Shown piece after piece: positions 1 to 10,804 of a DNA stretch of 64,000 bases. The notes below the pieces were generated by a model. That model saw only the letters and a program-made list of their open reading frames with translations. It searched no databases and was not told the DNA's origin. Numbering within the stretch: the stretch's first letter is position 1; each line of letters starts with the position of its first letter. This DNA is from Symbiodinium natans (lineage: Eukaryota; Sar; Dinophyceae; Suessiales; Symbiodiniaceae), in NCBI GenBank assembly GCA_905221605.1, contig CAJNDS010000076.1, forward strand, positions 21,001-85,000. Direction: 5' to 3'. Position numbers and translations under genes: made by a program.

Positions 1-197
1 ACCCTACGAATATGCACGAACCGAGCTTTGCCCTGTTCGCAAAACTCGGGAAAGAAATCGATCCAAGAAGCCTTCGCTGGCATCCAGTTTGAAGAGTTTT
101 TGATCTTTTTGCCAGACCTTGGCAGACCCAGTTGACTCTGGGCCTCTTAGCTGGGCGCTCGCTGTTGTTTTTGTGTTTTTTCCACCCTCTTTCCCAG

Positions 198-603
198 CAT
201 ATCGTTCCCGACATGTGCAGCGGCGCGGACCCTGCGCGCGATGCGCGTGCGAGTGTGTCTGTGTGAGGCGCGCGAGCTGGCGCTGCTCCCGGCGCTGTCC
301 CTGGCCCTGAGCTTCCTCATGGGCCTCGGGAAGATGAAGGAGATGCTGTGGTTCTTCCAGGTCCGCAGGCTCATGGAGGACATGGCTTTCAGGACAAGGG
401 CCGAGAACAACGAAGTGGACAGGGCCGGGAGGGAGGAAGAATTCGAGGCCGGCCTAAAGGTGGTCGGATGCCATGCCATGCTCGTGGGCCTTGCCGTGTT
501 CTTGATGGCGGGCGCCTTGTTCATCGCGTGCTTCACGCTCTACGCGGCGCACGCCTGTCCCGGAGGGATCAGGTCTCTGAATGGATGCGTGGACATCCCG
601 TGA
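198..603 (+). CDS. C-terminal exon of a putative membrane protein
   Basis: An open frame follows a pyrimidine-rich stretch ending in CCCAG at 197 and runs to a TGA at 601-603. An internal ATG at 241 would give 120 residues. A hydrophobic segment (ALLPALSLALSFLMGLG) lies near residues 14-30 counted from that ATG. A charged middle part rich in R and E follows, then a second clear membrane span (LVGLAVFLMAGALFIACFTL, about residues 81-100). The tail has three cysteines or small residues before the stop. Two spans flanking a charged loop suggest a small membrane protein or the last exon of a larger one. I do not recognise the family. The exon start could be the AG at 197 or the ATG at 241. No second copy exists in the window, so there is no conservation test. 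Confidence 0.35.
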
Positions 604-1769
604 CAGTCTCACAAGCTTTCGAGGGTGTTTACCCTTCGTTCTGAGCCTGAAAGTGCAGAGAGAGAGAAAGGAATGGAAAGTAGCCTGTGCTGTGAATAAG
701 CCTCACTTGTCTCTTGCTCCTAAAAGCCCATGTCGTGCCTGAAAGCAGGAGGAGGGCACCGGGAGAGCCCTGAAGAGTCCCAGCAGCACCCACGAGTCGG
801 CGACAGAACGGATCGCAGCGGCATTCGCAGCGAGGGCTCGCGCTTCTGGGGGCTGTGCGTGGCGCACACCTGGCACCCCCCGTTAAAGAAACATCAGCAA
901 ACCCCGAGATCCACCCCCTGAAAGAGGGGCAAACACATTGACGAGCGGGGGCATCCCCAAGTCCGACATCCCGAGGATCCCCGAGGCTTTGCAGGAGAGA
1001 GCGCTGCTGAAAGTTGTGCGATCCTTCGCTCGTGTGCCATGTGTGCCATACTTGTCTCAAGCAAGGGTGGAGGGGTTCTGCGGAGACGGGAAGACATGCT
1101 CGGAAGACAGCCTCTTATAAGACCTCTACACTGTGAGCTGGACGGTCGAGCGTCCTGCGAGGTGTTGGTATCCCGCACACTGTCACCTTTGCGCATCAGA
1201 AGCCGCGAAAGTTAGGCACTTGCTGTGACGTACGAAGTGCCCACATTAATTGCATCCACTGATCAATGCCGAATCCCTGTAAGCGCCTTCGTACACCCCG
1301 ACAGCTCTGATGAAGCGTAGGAAAAAGTTTCCCCAAAAACGCTCCCGAGCTCCGAGCCCCTGTCAAAGAACGCGGGCTCGGGGGTTCGTTGCGGCCATGG
1401 CAGCCGGCCCCCTGCCTGTGGCGGTGTGACGGCAGGCAAGGTTTGGGTATGTCGACCCCACAGCCCTAGACGGCCCGGAACCCCCCCTTCGGCCCCCCTA
1501 AACTGCAACTGGACCTTCAGCCTTTCACACCTCGGGATTATGGTTAAGGGTTGAGGTGTTGGCGGTATGCGATTCCCGGAAAGAGCTGCTTCTCCTTGGG
1601 GGACCTTTGAACTCCCGCTCCCCCTCCTCACAGGCGTGCAATGTCCGGCCATGGAGGCATCGCTGCGGTAGCTTTCGCCTCAAGCTGGAGCATTTCCTCC
1701 CACTAAAATGTGTGTTCTCATCATAGTGTGCCCCCCAGAACTCCGGGCTCGACTAAAAAGTGTCCAAGA
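604..1769. other. Intergenic or intronic, no gene recognised
   Basis: No frame here has a family match or a duplicated counterpart in the window. A short telomere-like string (GGTTAAGGGTTGAG) is near 1541. The stretch separates the membrane-protein exon from the first conserved segment of HelA. Confidence 0.4.
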
Positions 1770-1905
1770 GTTCAAAGCGTACAGGTGCCCACATCCCGCC
1801 GAGCGCCTCCGCGCCAATCTTGCGAGGGTCTCCCGCGCATGCGCTCTTCAGGGCCAAGGCAGGTGGAGTGTGCGAGAGCTGAGGCTGCTGCTTGTACTCT
1901 TGTTG
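1770..1905 (+). CDS. Conserved 5' segment of HelA (putative exon E0)
   Basis: The frame reads ERLRANLARVSRACALQGQG and then ...RELRLLLVLL. It aligns without gaps to frames at 26440-26575 and 60900-61027, where the same frame ends at a GTAAGA donor. In copy A the donor is changed (GGCCAAG). The conserved frame suggests a 5' coding exon of the helicase gene, or a short upstream ORF. The product of this segment alone is not recognisable. Confidence 0.3.
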
Positions 1906-1977
1906 GCCAAGCTTTCGGTGTGAATACGTTGCCGCCTGCATAGGTGATGTAAGAGTTACATAGTATGGAGTACATAG

Positions 1978-2130
1978 ATGCCTCCCAAATTTGAGAGCCC
2001 GAGGGCCCGGGGGCCCAGCCAAGCTCTGGGACTCAGGCAGAGAATGCTTCGACCGACGCTTCCCAAGCCGATGCCGAGGCCCTGTTGCCACCAACGACAG
2101 GGGAACATAGGGGAACCGGGGAGCAGAGAT
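1978..2130 (+). CDS. Conserved ATG segment upstream of HelA E1
   Basis: An ATG at 1978 opens MPPKFESPRARGPSQALG. Copies B (26615) and C (61069) open with MPKFKKPECPGPAKLWDQ and MPPKFKKP. Small indels put the three copies in different frames after 8-12 codons, and copy C hits TGA at once. Either this is a decaying first exon or the segment is conserved as 5' untranslated sequence. It overlaps no other candidate. Confidence 0.2.
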
Positions 2131-2780
2131 CTTGTCAAATAGCAGGTTCCTGTTCCAAGTATATGGAGATCAGGGGATTCGCATTTTTTCGTGCGGCTGA
2201 AAGTCAGAACCCTGGAGCTGCGATAATGGAAAGAAAAGCTTGGGCACCCACGGAGGCCTGAGGCCGGGGTCGTGCGCTTAAGTGCGCATAGGTGTGCACA
2301 CGTGCCGGTGAAGCATGGCTGAACAGCCGAAGGGAGTCAGCGAGTTGCAGTTTGGGTTGTTGTGTGGGTTTTGGGATGCTTGGGGATGTTTTAGGGAGTT
2401 TTTGCCGTGTTGCATCAAGCTCGCGCGTGTGAAGTCTCGGTAGACCACATGCCCCGCGAGCCAGTCATGTTTAAAGAGAAGTTGTTGAGTCCTGCTTGCA
2501 GGACCAAGCATCGTCTCCAACATGCCCCCAGGCCCGCAGCAGCCATGTGCACAGAGTTGGTTTGACCGGTTTTGGTTCCTTCATCCTTGGATCGAAGCTT
2601 GTTCCCGGCTTCCGTACTACGTACATGATGTACTCGGACCCGTCAGGTCTTGCTTTCCTCGTGTTGCCTGGAAACCTGAGGTCTTATGATATGCGCTTGC
2701 CGGGTCGTGCTAGCGTGAGATCGACTGCCCACGGACCTAAGACTTGCTTCGTCCTTGCCAATGTTTCCGAGCATTGCCAG

Positions 2781-3200
2781 GACCGATTGCCTCCCATCGG
2801 GAAGGTCCTGATCGCCTCCGAAACGGTCGACAACTGCATCCGCGTTTGCACGTCTTGCCCGTCAGACCTCTACAACCACGTCGAGGCCTTGTGCAGCGAG
2901 TTGGATATCAGGAGGGCCTTTGGTAGAAAGGGCGACTTCATGGAGGACACAGAAGGCGAAGACTGGTTCGGCCATTGGCAGAACCGAGTGCTGCAAGCTC
3001 TGGACGACGCCCTCCAGACGAAGCGAGAGGGTGCCATCTCCCTCCAGAGCCTAATGATCACCGACGGCAATAATCCCAACTGCAAGCGGGAGCAGGAGAA
3101 CATGGAGGAGTTAGCGGAAGCGCTTCAGTTTGAGCGCGGAACGTCATTGAGCTTCCAGGTGATTCGTCGGCTGCTGTGCATGCAAGACTTGGAAACGGAG
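2781..3200 (+). CDS. HelA exon E1, acidic N-terminal domain
   Basis: An exon of exactly 420 nt (140 codons, phase 0 at both ends), bounded by TTGCCAG|G and ACGGAG|GTTTGC. The same length and boundaries occur at 27228-27647 and 61676-62095. The product contains a cysteine pair region (CIRVCTSCPSDLYNHVEALC), a strongly conserved core (RRAFGRKGDFMEDTEGEDWF), a helix (GHWQNRVLQALDDALQTK) and an MITDG turn. It has no match I recognise. By position it is the N-terminal domain of the helicase-like protein. The alternative GT at 3217 would shift phase in copy B by one base, so the GT at 3201 is preferred. Confidence 0.6.
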
Positions 3201-3498
3201 GTTTGCACCATGACCGGTCAGTTTTTGTTTGCGTGTGGTTGAGCCGACAGACCCCCAAACCCATCCAAACTCAAACCCCAAAGCAGCAAAGCAGCGGGGA
3301 GTCAACATTCAAAGGGTCGATGCTTCCTGTCCCCAAATGATGCCCAGGTAGTTTGCCGAGACAGGACGGGCGTATTCAAATCAGCTTGAGTCAGGGCTGA
3401 GTGCAGAAATATCTGGAACTAAAGTGCAGGCAACAACATGAAACAGCTATCTCGTCTGCCCTTGTGCTCGCGATCTTGGTTGGGCCTGCTCATGCGAG

Positions 3499-3598
3499 GA
3501 GCACGAAGTCCAACGGGCTTACAAGCAATTCCTCGACTCGGGCAAGCACAAAGATGCCTGGTCCTTCTACCTGAGGGCCATGGCTTTGAAGGACCCTG
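3499..3598 (+). CDS. HelA exon E2
   Basis: A 100-nt exon following GCGAG (acceptor) and ending in CCTG before GC, a GC-type donor. Copy B has the same length with a GT at the same position (27959). It encodes EHEVQRAYKQFLDSGKHKDA then WSFYLRAMALKDP, an amphipathic helical segment. Entry phase 0 fits the end of E1. Exit phase 1 fits the E3 entry seen in copies B and C. The region past 3598 holds the intron with the GT microsatellite. Confidence 0.55.
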
Positions 3599-3726
3599 GC
3601 CTTGCTAGACACATTGAAGGGCTTTTCTTTTATGTCGTTTGCGCGCCCTGTTGCACAACCCATAAGCACTCTTACCCCGAACTTGCTTTCACAGGAACTC
3701 GAAGCAAGTGCTTGCGGATGTTAACA

Positions 3727-3727
<1 letters not shown>

Positions 3728-3780
<53 letters not shown>
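3728..3780 (+). repeat. (TG)n microsatellite in HelA intron 2
   Basis: About 26 uninterrupted TG dinucleotides. The homologous site in HelC (62749-62763) has only seven or so, and in HelB the corresponding intron contains the 2.9-kb insertion. Confidence 0.95.
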
Positions 3781-3781
<1 letters not shown>

Positions 3782-3988
3782 GGTGGTACTTGTATGCATG
3801 TGGTCGCCACATCCCCTCCTAGTTGCTGCTATATCCTATGCCGTCCTACGCAATGGACGCCAACAGCCGGCATTCAATTGCAATTGTTTCAGTATGTCTC
3901 TTGCAGGTGGAAGTTGTGATGGCCACAAAGTATTGCAACGGAATTTGTTTTGTGCACATGCCCTGGCGTCACCACGAGCATGATATAG

Positions 3989-4567
3989 CCCTCGGGGCTG
4001 ACAAGTGCTTGGCAGGCGCAGACCTCTTCACCAGGACCATCAGTGCAGATGCTGATCGAGCGCAGCGACATCGTCGGATCTATCCTGACCGGAGAAGGAG
4101 CTCATCAGCCGAAAGATTGCGATCTTAGGTTCTGCGAGAGAGTCGAGTGGCTCATCAAGTGTGCGGAGGCTTCGCGACGCATCAGGCCGATTGTGGACAA
4201 GCGCTGGAAGATCCCGATCAGGTTCGACCCACAGAGCCGGCTGACTCAATGGGCAGTGGAGAGAGAACTGGACCTGGCAGAAACGAACCTGGACTTCGAG
4301 AGACATTTCGCAAGTTGCATACAGGACTTCGCCCCAAGCAAAGGCAACCAGAAGGGTCGTGACAGACTTCAGCTTTTCCAGAGGTGGCATTGCGCATCCG
4401 ACATTCAGCTGGCGTTGCAGAGGGAGGAGGAACTGAAGTGGATTTTGCAGGAGGCAAGAAAAGCAAAGCTGCGGGATGACATTCTGAAACAGATGAAATC
4501 AAAGCTGAAGGAGAGCCAGAAGCAGCTGCAGGAGGACCGGTGGTGCTGCTGCAGCCAGCGTCTGTAT
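3989..4567 (+). CDS. HelA exon E3, coiled-coil-like domain
   Basis: A 193-codon frame from the AG at 3987-3988 to a strong GTAAGT donor at 4568. Conserved blocks shared with copies B and C are SAWQAQTSSPGPSVQMLIER, then RRIRPIVDKRWKIPIRFDPQ and LQLFQRWH. A highly charged helix with EELKWILQEARKAKLRDDIL follows, typical of a coiled coil or linker. I do not recognise the domain. An alternative donor (CCG|GT at about 4544) matches the site in B but leaves the wrong phase for E4. The start is uncertain because copies B and C enter with AG|GG in phase 1. Confidence 0.55.
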
Positions 4568-4786
4568 GTAAGTTTTCACCTGGTCAGCGAGCAACGTTTT
4601 GTCGGATGGAGGTAGAGATGGATGTTGAATTTGGCCAAATGCAATGCGAGGCAAGTAGCTAGTGGACAAAATGCGGTTGGACGCGTGCTAGGAAGCTGTC
4701 AAAACCAGAAAGGGCCAGGGAGAGACAGTGACTTCAGCCGAGGCTCAAAGGGCTGCACAGATGAAACTTGATCACTGCTCTTGCAG

Positions 4787-4841
4787 GAGGTTTGGTACTT
4801 CGTGGAGATGCTGCACTTGACGCCGAAAGTGCGATCTGCCG
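4787..4841 (+). CDS. HelA exon E4 (55 nt)
   Basis: A micro-exon after CTCTTGCAG encoding EVWYFVEMLHLTPKVRSA plus one base, ending before GTGTTC. Copy B (32728-32782) is the same length with the same acceptor and donor position. In both copies reading through the donor gives a TGA six codons later, so splicing is required. The one-base overhang completes a Gly codon with E5. Confidence 0.6.
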
Positions 4842-5293
4842 GTGTTCAGCTCAGTCTCTGACATCATGCAAATGGCACCCTAGGGCATCTGCAAGGACTG
4901 GGCTGAGCATGTAGGAGTAAGGCGACTTACCTATATTTCGAAGGCCTCTTGTATATTTCGAAGGCCTCCATCCACCTGGAACCCCAGCCAGCATGTGTTA
5001 GAGGGCAGCAATGCCATTGTCCTGCTGGTGCACAAACAAACGTCATGTGGAATTCTCAGACTGGCTTGTTTTCGTTGGTAGAAACAAACGTACTAGCAAA
5101 AGATGAGTATCCAGCACCGTTTATAAACTTGTCTAGCCGTTGGGAAAATGTATATCACCGTGCTCGTAGCTGTTGTCGACCTCCACTTCCGCCGCCCGGA
5201 ACTGCTTGCGGGCTGTTTTCCTCCCACGGGAGAGAGACCCATGGGCCAGTCACAGAACGAGTAGACACAACGTGATTCATGCTGCTAGCTTAG

Positions 5294-5704
5294 GCCATCG
5301 CAAGCACGATGTGGATCCCGAGAACGAAGGCAAGTGCTGTTGCTACAAGCTTTACGGCCAAAGGATGGTTTGGGGCTGCAGCTGGCACAAGAGATATCTT
5401 GAATATGTCCATGAAGCGGTTGCAAGAATTCACAGAGGAGAGGAGGAACAGCAATTCCATCGCGTAGACGACGGGCATGCTCTCACACAGGATTTTCCAG
5501 AAGGTTATCCGGTGGATGCATGGTGCGAGGTGACGAAGTCATGGCGCCGAGGAGTCGTGAAAGAGAAGAGAACAAGGCAAGAGGATGGTTCAGCCAACGT
5601 GGAGGCACGCTGGACCATTCGATGCGAGCACAGCGAGGGCACTTTTCATTCATCCTTCCTCTGCGACACAGCCGTGGCCACAAAGGAGTTGTTGGACCAC
5701 TTTG
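5294..5704 (+). CDS. HelA exon E5, cysteine/tryptophan-rich domain
   Basis: A 411-nt exon, phase 1 in and phase 1 out, from AG|GC to TTTG|GC (a GC donor). It encodes a basic start with KCCCYKLYGQRMVWGCSWHK, a tyrosine-rich helix and the strongly conserved FPEGYPVDAWCEVTKSWRRG. ARWTIRCEHSEGTFHSSFLC and ATKELLDHF follow. Copy B is 15 nt longer, an in-frame difference in the acidic linker. The pattern YPVDAWCEV.K.WRRG with RW.IRCEH resembles a small beta-barrel reader fold (Tudor/SH3-like), but this is only an impression. Confidence 0.6.
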
Positions 5705-5825
5705 GCAGGGGGCTTAACTTAAGTCAAGCTTTAGTGGCTCCCCGCTTTCCTGCCTTCTTGTCTGCACACCCCGAACTAGTTGTGCACTGATTCTCCTCTG
5801 ACTCCAGACATCCCGTCGAGCTAAG

Positions 5826-7792
5826 GTCACTTAAAGCTCCGGGAGATCTTCATTGAGCGCCTGAAGCGCACGAGCGTGCTCGACATCCGCGCGGCGCGAC
5901 TCGGCTCTGGCCTTTCATCCTTGATGATCAAGCTTGGTGTGCCCACCATCGGGTCCCTGCATCATCTCAGGGATCGGTTCTTCAGTGGCGATCTAGAGGA
6001 GGAGATCAATAGAGGTCTGTCCGACCGGAGCTGGCGGGTTGAAATGGACAGCGCCAGTTTCCTGGAGTTCTACGAGCACACGTTGCTGGCCTTCAAGGAC
6101 CTCACACCACACCAGAAAAAGCATCTTCAGGACATCCAACGGTTTGATGAGGTGCACTTGTCGGCCCCGGCGGGGGCCGGCAAGACTTTCGTTGCAGTGC
6201 AGCGTGTCATCGACGCTCTCACGGAAGAGACAGAAAAGGCTCCTGCCCATGTACTCTATGTGGCTCCTACTGTTGAGCTCGCCTACTATTTCATACAATG
6301 GATGATTGTACGACTGGCGTCGCAAGCGGAGTCCCGGTTTGTGAGCGAGATCAATGAGCTTCTACAGCGCATGGTGGTCCTGCACAGCCCTTACCAAGCA
6401 CTGCTTTCACCTAGACTGGACGAGAAGGATCGGCGCATCACCCTGGAAGTTGCGGGCAGCATCGACACGTTTGGGCTCACAGTCATGGACGAGGCCCACA
6501 ACCTGTACGCAGAGGGTGTGGACCAGGGCATTCTGGCAGATCTCAAGAGCCGCAGGAGGCTGCTTCTCTCGGACGAATCGCAGGCTGCAGCCGTGAGCAC
6601 CAGATTCCCCGAGATGCACCGAGCCAACCTAAGAGAGGTCGTCCGAAGCACGAGGCAGATCGTGCTGGGCGCAAGATCCTTTCGATCTGACACTGGGGCG
6701 GTCACATCCACCGGCACAGATGGGCCGCCCTTGAAGTCCTTTCTCTTCGATGGTTCGGACGCCAAAGACGAGTTTAAGCTCTACGCCACGCACGTCGCAG
6801 ATGCCATTGCGCACGTTGCAGATGCGTATCCCAACATCAGTCTCCACCAACGACTCGCGCTGCTAGTCCCGGATGAGGAGTTTCTGATGCAATTGAAGAC
6901 GGCCCTGGCGCCTGTCTTGAAGAGCAAGCTTCCAGATCGCCACCTTCACTTCGTGTCGTTCAAAGAATCCTTGCGCTCCCTGCCGGAGCTGTTTCGGACC
7001 CTCGGCAGTCAGCCTGTGCAGAAGTCCGAGCAACGGTTGGAGCACATCGTCCTGGACACGGTGAGCGTCACAGATGGCCTGGAGAAGCTCATCGTCATCT
7101 GTATCGGGCTGGATGCCCCGATTCGCCGAGGTGCGGGAGATCTCTTTACTCGCGCAAACCTTTACAAAGGCATCACGCGGGCCCAGCTGAAGGCCATAGT
7201 GGTGAACAAGCGCGTCCCGGAGGGCTGGTTTCACTTCCTCACCAACGTCCGTTTCTCCGGCAAAGAGCTGTCCGAAGAGGAGGCATCGAAGTACGGCTCA
7301 AAGGCCGCAGCCAAGATTTGCCAAGAAGCAAAGGATGGCCTGGGCAGTGCCGCACAGGAAGAGGAGCCAAGCACGCACGACAGCAGAAGCAGAGAGGAGG
7401 CCAGGCCGCAGCCAAGCGTTCCGGATGAAAGGCAGGCGGATCTGAAGAACGAGAGTTCTCACGTAGAAAGGTCTCAGCAAGAGACAAAAGCTACAAGCGC
7501 AGCTGGCAGGAAAGCCGATCCAGACATGTCTCAGCCGCAGACACGCAGCACCAGCACAGCCGAAAGGGAGTCTGAGTTGACAGGAGACTCGGTGACGACG
7601 CCACAGCACGAGTCTAGCATCTGGGACACCAGAAGCAACACGGTTTCGGCTCATGCCCGGAAGCCCATCTTCGATCCATTCGCCGAGGACTGGCGGTCTT
7701 GGGATATATTCCAAACCCTAAGCACTAAAGAGCCGCTAAGCCGCTCAGCCAAGCTTACAGCCTTGCCGTGGTGTCCCCCGCAGTGCAAGTAA
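5826..7792 (+). CDS. HelA exon E6, SF1-type helicase/ATPase
   Basis: Carries the full set of superfamily-1 helicase motifs. These are Walker A (APAGAGKTF, 6163-6189), Walker B DEAH (VMDEAHNL, around 6487), motif III-like LLLSDESQ (6562-6582), motif IV-like VVRSTRQIVLGARSF (about 6640-6680), motif V VTDGLEKLIVICIGLD (about 7065-7112) and motif VI YKGITRAQ (7162-7188). The reaction expected for the family is ATP-driven translocation on DNA or RNA. Entry is phase 1 after CTAAG. A serine-, glutamate- and glutamine-rich tail follows. Similarity to copy B ends at GACTGGCG|GTCT (7695), a likely donor. Without splicing there the frame stops at 7792. No untypical codon use was seen. Confidence 0.75.
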
Positions 7793-8800
7793 GTACACGC
7801 GGACCTGGTAGAAGGCCTCGTCAGAATATCCCACAGTGTGTCCGATGATGTCTAGTTTTTTGGGACATCCAGGAGAGCCGAGTTCCGGTCAGTTCCGAAG
7901 AGTTCCTTCTCGACCCGATGCCCCAGGACTGGAGACTGCCTTGTTGCGTGTGCTGCTTTGTTCTGTGCTTGTGCCTTTCGTTCCGTTATCGGGTGCTTGG
8001 AGTTGTCGTCTCATCGTTTTCGCATGGATGTTTCCATGGGCAGGATTTGGAGGTGCGTTCTGAGGGTACCGCAAGTTTTTGCCAGTCTTCCAAGCCGCAA
8101 GCCCCGAAGCCGCAAGGGCCAAGGCCTAAAACCTCCAAAGCCCGAACCCACGAAGCACAAGCGAGAAGAAGACCTCTCCGAAAATGTTGTCCTCAACTTC
8201 GGAGACAGGAAGAGAGAAGACCCGCAAATCCCAAAAGGCTGTGGACACCCTCTATAGCACCTATAGTGCATCGCCTACGTGCGGAGACAGTCAAAATCTT
8301 TCGACCAGAGCCCGCGATCTGCCAAGTGAACCTTAGGAATCTCAAGCTGCCCTTGCTTGAAAGTCTTTTGAACCTGCTTGAAAGTCTTGAAAAGTCTTGA
8401 AACAAAATCTTTGAGGATCTCATGGAAGTTGGGTCTCCCGGGAGTCACAGCGCGTCGGGGCGGGGAGGGAGGGAGGGGAGAGGAATGGAGTTCCGCTGCA
8501 GTATACGGCCAGCGTACACAGCTGAGCTGCCTCCATTTTCAGCAGAATCCGGCACCCTCGCACATCGTCTAGCAGGCAGGAACTTCACGGGAAAGGGTCG
8601 CGTCGGGTCGGATCAACCAGGCGTGTCGTGCGGGGCATGCGGCCGTGCAGAGTCTACCCAGCTACACACATCGTCGGCCTTCAGCCGGCGCATGCTCCGA
8701 GATGCCCACGAGCTTATCCACGATGGAAGGACGAAGCTGAAGTACACATGGAGAATCCCGGTGCCTGCAGCAGCTTCTCCTTCATGGCAAACCTGTCCAG
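7793..8800 (+). other. HelA 3' region with conserved possible exons
   Basis: About 8055-8250 contains a basic frame (HKREEDLSENVVLNFGDRKR) partly shared with copy B near 36600-36670 (QRKREEDLSENAFL, then a stop). Near 8660-8725 the frame QPAHAPRCPRAYPRWKDEAE is shared with B at 37050-37105. Between them, 8340-8400 has four imperfect TTGAAAGTCTT repeats. These are probably pieces of 3' exons, but boundaries could not be fixed. Confidence 0.35.
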
Positions 8801-9019
8801 GACCAGCCCAGGGAGCCTTTCGATGAGGAAGCAGAGAGTTGGCAGAAGGCTTGCAGCGGACTTGCGCATTGTCCCTGTGCACCGCCTGTTGTTGTCAGGG
8901 TGGTGGTTGCAACATGCAGCTTTTTTGTAATTAGACAGCAGCAACTGCAGCGGCGGCGGCGTAGGGAAAGGCATCTCCAGGCGAGACCCGAGTTTTCCAT
9001 TTGCTTGCTCTTGGGCTGA
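8801..9019 (+). CDS. HelA putative last exon
   Basis: After GTCCAG|G the frame DQPREPFDEEAESWQKA is identical in copy B (37146). It then diverges. Copy B stops at 37275-37277, whereas copy A reads through a short CAG/CGG tract to a TGA at 9017-9019. The acidic conserved block looks like the C-terminus of the helicase-like protein. The same CAG tract is greatly expanded downstream in copy B. Confidence 0.45.
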   Translation, partial: DQPREPFDEEAESWQKACSGLAHCPCAPPVVVRVVVATCSFFVIRQQQLQRRRRRERHLQARPEFSICLLLG

Positions 9020-9129
9020 AGCCCCCCAATTTCGGAAGCTGCGCTGGGCGCAGGGTCAATGTCCTGTTGTCCACTCTGAACTAGGCCTGGGGCCTGGACG
9101 TAACAGAGAGCTTGCAAAGAGCGATTTCT

Positions 9130-9930
9130 GGAACCTCGAGGCCGTGTCCCTGTTTAGAAACCCAGACACCTCTGATGGAACCCCCGATGCCGCGTCCCTC
9201 TCAAAGAGAGGCGCCCCTGAGATGAACAGGGGATGCTATGAGACCCTAAGCATCTCTAAACACGATATAAATGAGATGGGGCGTGGCAAGCCCTGACACC
9301 GAACATGATATGGGGGTTGGGAGTCCTGACCGTTGGCTGGCAAGGGTTAGTGGCCAAAATCCTGGAAGGGGAGGTGTTGGCTGGCAAGGCCTAAGGTGTG
9401 GAAGCCCTGAACCCTACAAGAAAGTGAAAATATAACCGAAGTGGGGCTCGCATTGCGCCCGCATCATGGGAGCATGGGTGTTTGTGATCTCATGAACCCT
9501 TTTAGCCCAACCCCCGATGCCAGCGCTTTCAAAGAGAGGCGCATCTGAGACGAACAGGGGATGCTATGAGACCCCCAAGCCGCCAAAGGAGATGTTGGCT
9601 GGCAAGCCCTCTAAGCATCTCGAAACCCTATATACATGAGATGCTGACACCGAACAGGATATGGACGTTGGGAGCTGACCGTTGGCTGACAAGGCCCAAA
9701 AAACTGAGCCCTCGAAAGGGGGATGAAAGGGGGATGTTGGCTGGCAAGGCCTGAGGTGTGGAGGCCCTGAACCCTACAAAAAAGTGAAAAGTATAGGGTT
9801 CAGAGATGTGGCTGGCAAGTCCCAAAACCGAGCAGGTGGGGAGTGCTTCTGAAGCCTTAGAAGGCACCAAAAAGCGACGGTGCCTGGAGGCTCAGCCCTA
9901 AAAACGGGCACGGGGGAGTGGTAAGCCTTG
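9130..9930 (+). repeat. Duplicated non-coding block (two units)
   Basis: Two imperfect direct repeats, about 9180-9430 and 9500-9780, share GGGGATGCTATGAGACCC and TGGCTGGCAAGGCC. One equivalent copy is at 38150-38420 behind HelB. No frame is conserved. The block joins the helicase gene to the LRR gene in both loci. Confidence 0.6.
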
Positions 9931-10203
9931 ACTCCAAACACGATAGGCTGGGAGACCTGTCCAGAGCCTCCAGAGCCCTGCTCAAGTTGTCGTGGCTGCG
10001 GTTTCTTTTCCGTTTACAGTTCTTTTCTCAGAAATATCACTGGCAGAGTGCACATGCGTAGCGCCATGGGTGCATATGTGGGCGCGAAGGATCCCAAAAC
10101 GGAGCCAGCGAATCCATGCGCAGCTTTTTCTGACGGTCGCACCGCCAAGGGCATCCCAAAAGCGTATACCCTGAATGCGGTGGGTGATTGCTGGTCCTGC
10201 CAG

Positions 10204-10320
10204 GTCAAAGAAGCTCTTCGCGCCGACAGATTCGACGCGGCCTCTGCATTGGCAGCGCTGAAGAACTTCGCAGCGCCGGGGCTTCCCTATCCCGATGAAG
10301 CGCGCGTGTTCGTGGTGCAG
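10204..10320 (+). CDS. LRR-A exon N1
   Basis: 117 nt (39 codons) between CCTGCCAG|G and GTGCAG|GCGCCG, an AG|GC donor. It encodes VKEALRADRFDAASALAALK, then NFAAPGLPYPDEARVFVVQ. The LRR-B copy (38759-38875) has the same length and only a few substitutions. In LRR-B the sequence before the acceptor contains an in-frame TGA, which supports an intron there. It is helical, with no known family recognised, and lies upstream of the leucine-rich modules. Confidence 0.5.
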
Positions 10321-10507
10321 GCGCCGCAAATATCTCGTGTGTGGAAGCCATGGAGGTCGCATAAACGTCTTTCACCGGGCCCAGGAAAGCAAAAGAGTGA
10401 TGCGGTGCGGAGGCCTGCAGCTCAGCTCGCGGCAGGCAGGAAGCAAAGCTCCCAGAAGCCCCCCCAACAGAGATCCCCTGCCAAGCTGCTGCCGAGGCGA
10501 CGTCAAG

Positions 10508-10582
10508 AAAGCGGCCGGAGCTGCTGGACGCGGGGAACTACTCGAAGAGTTGCTGATCCTGCTCCTTTTCGGCGTCGGCGAG
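10508..10582 (+). CDS. LRR-A exon N2
   Basis: 75 nt (25 codons) from CGTCAAG to GGCGAG|GCGAGA. It encodes KAAGAAGRGELLEELLILLL then FGVGE, a leucine-rich hydrophobic helix that could be a membrane span or a repeat cap. The LRR-B copy is one codon shorter (39064-39135), an in-frame indel that supports coding. Confidence 0.45.
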
Positions 10583-10804
10583 GCGAGAAGCCGCGATCTG
10601 AGACATGAGCAGCACAAAAGCCCAAAGATATAGACGTTTCTTTTTTTGGAGGGGATGAGGCCATCTCCCTCCCTCCCTCAAGTCTTCTTTCGTATATTTA
10701 TATCGGCCCGCTTTTACCCCCAAAAAGGAGCGAGCGCCACCCCGAGACCCGCACACAACCCATTCCCTCCGCCGCACCTCCGTGGGGCACCCGGAACCCG
10801 CCAG

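Larger units (their letters stand above)
1770..9019 (+). other. HelA locus: SF1 helicase-like gene, copy A
   Basis: Extent of the first of three paralogous genes. Candidate exons, from alignment with copies B and C: a 5' segment 1770-1905, E1 2781-3200, E2 3499-3598, E3 3989-4567, E4 4787-4841, E5 5294-5704, E6 5826-7695/7792, and a 3' exon at 8801-9019. E1 joins E2 in phase 0, E4 joins E5 in phase 1 and E5 joins E6 in phase 1. The E2-E3 junction of this copy does not keep phase: its only nearby acceptor enters in phase 0, where copies B and C enter in phase 1. Copy A may therefore be frameshifted, or may use a boundary I could not see. Confidence 0.6.

Noticed and set aside
2496-2780. Upstream extension of the HelA E1 frame to 2496
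   Set aside because: Copies B and C do not keep this frame upstream of the CCAG acceptor at 2777-2780, so it is probably intron.
3731-3983. Open frames made of Val-Cys repeats
   Set aside because: They are translations of the (TG)n microsatellite in an intron.
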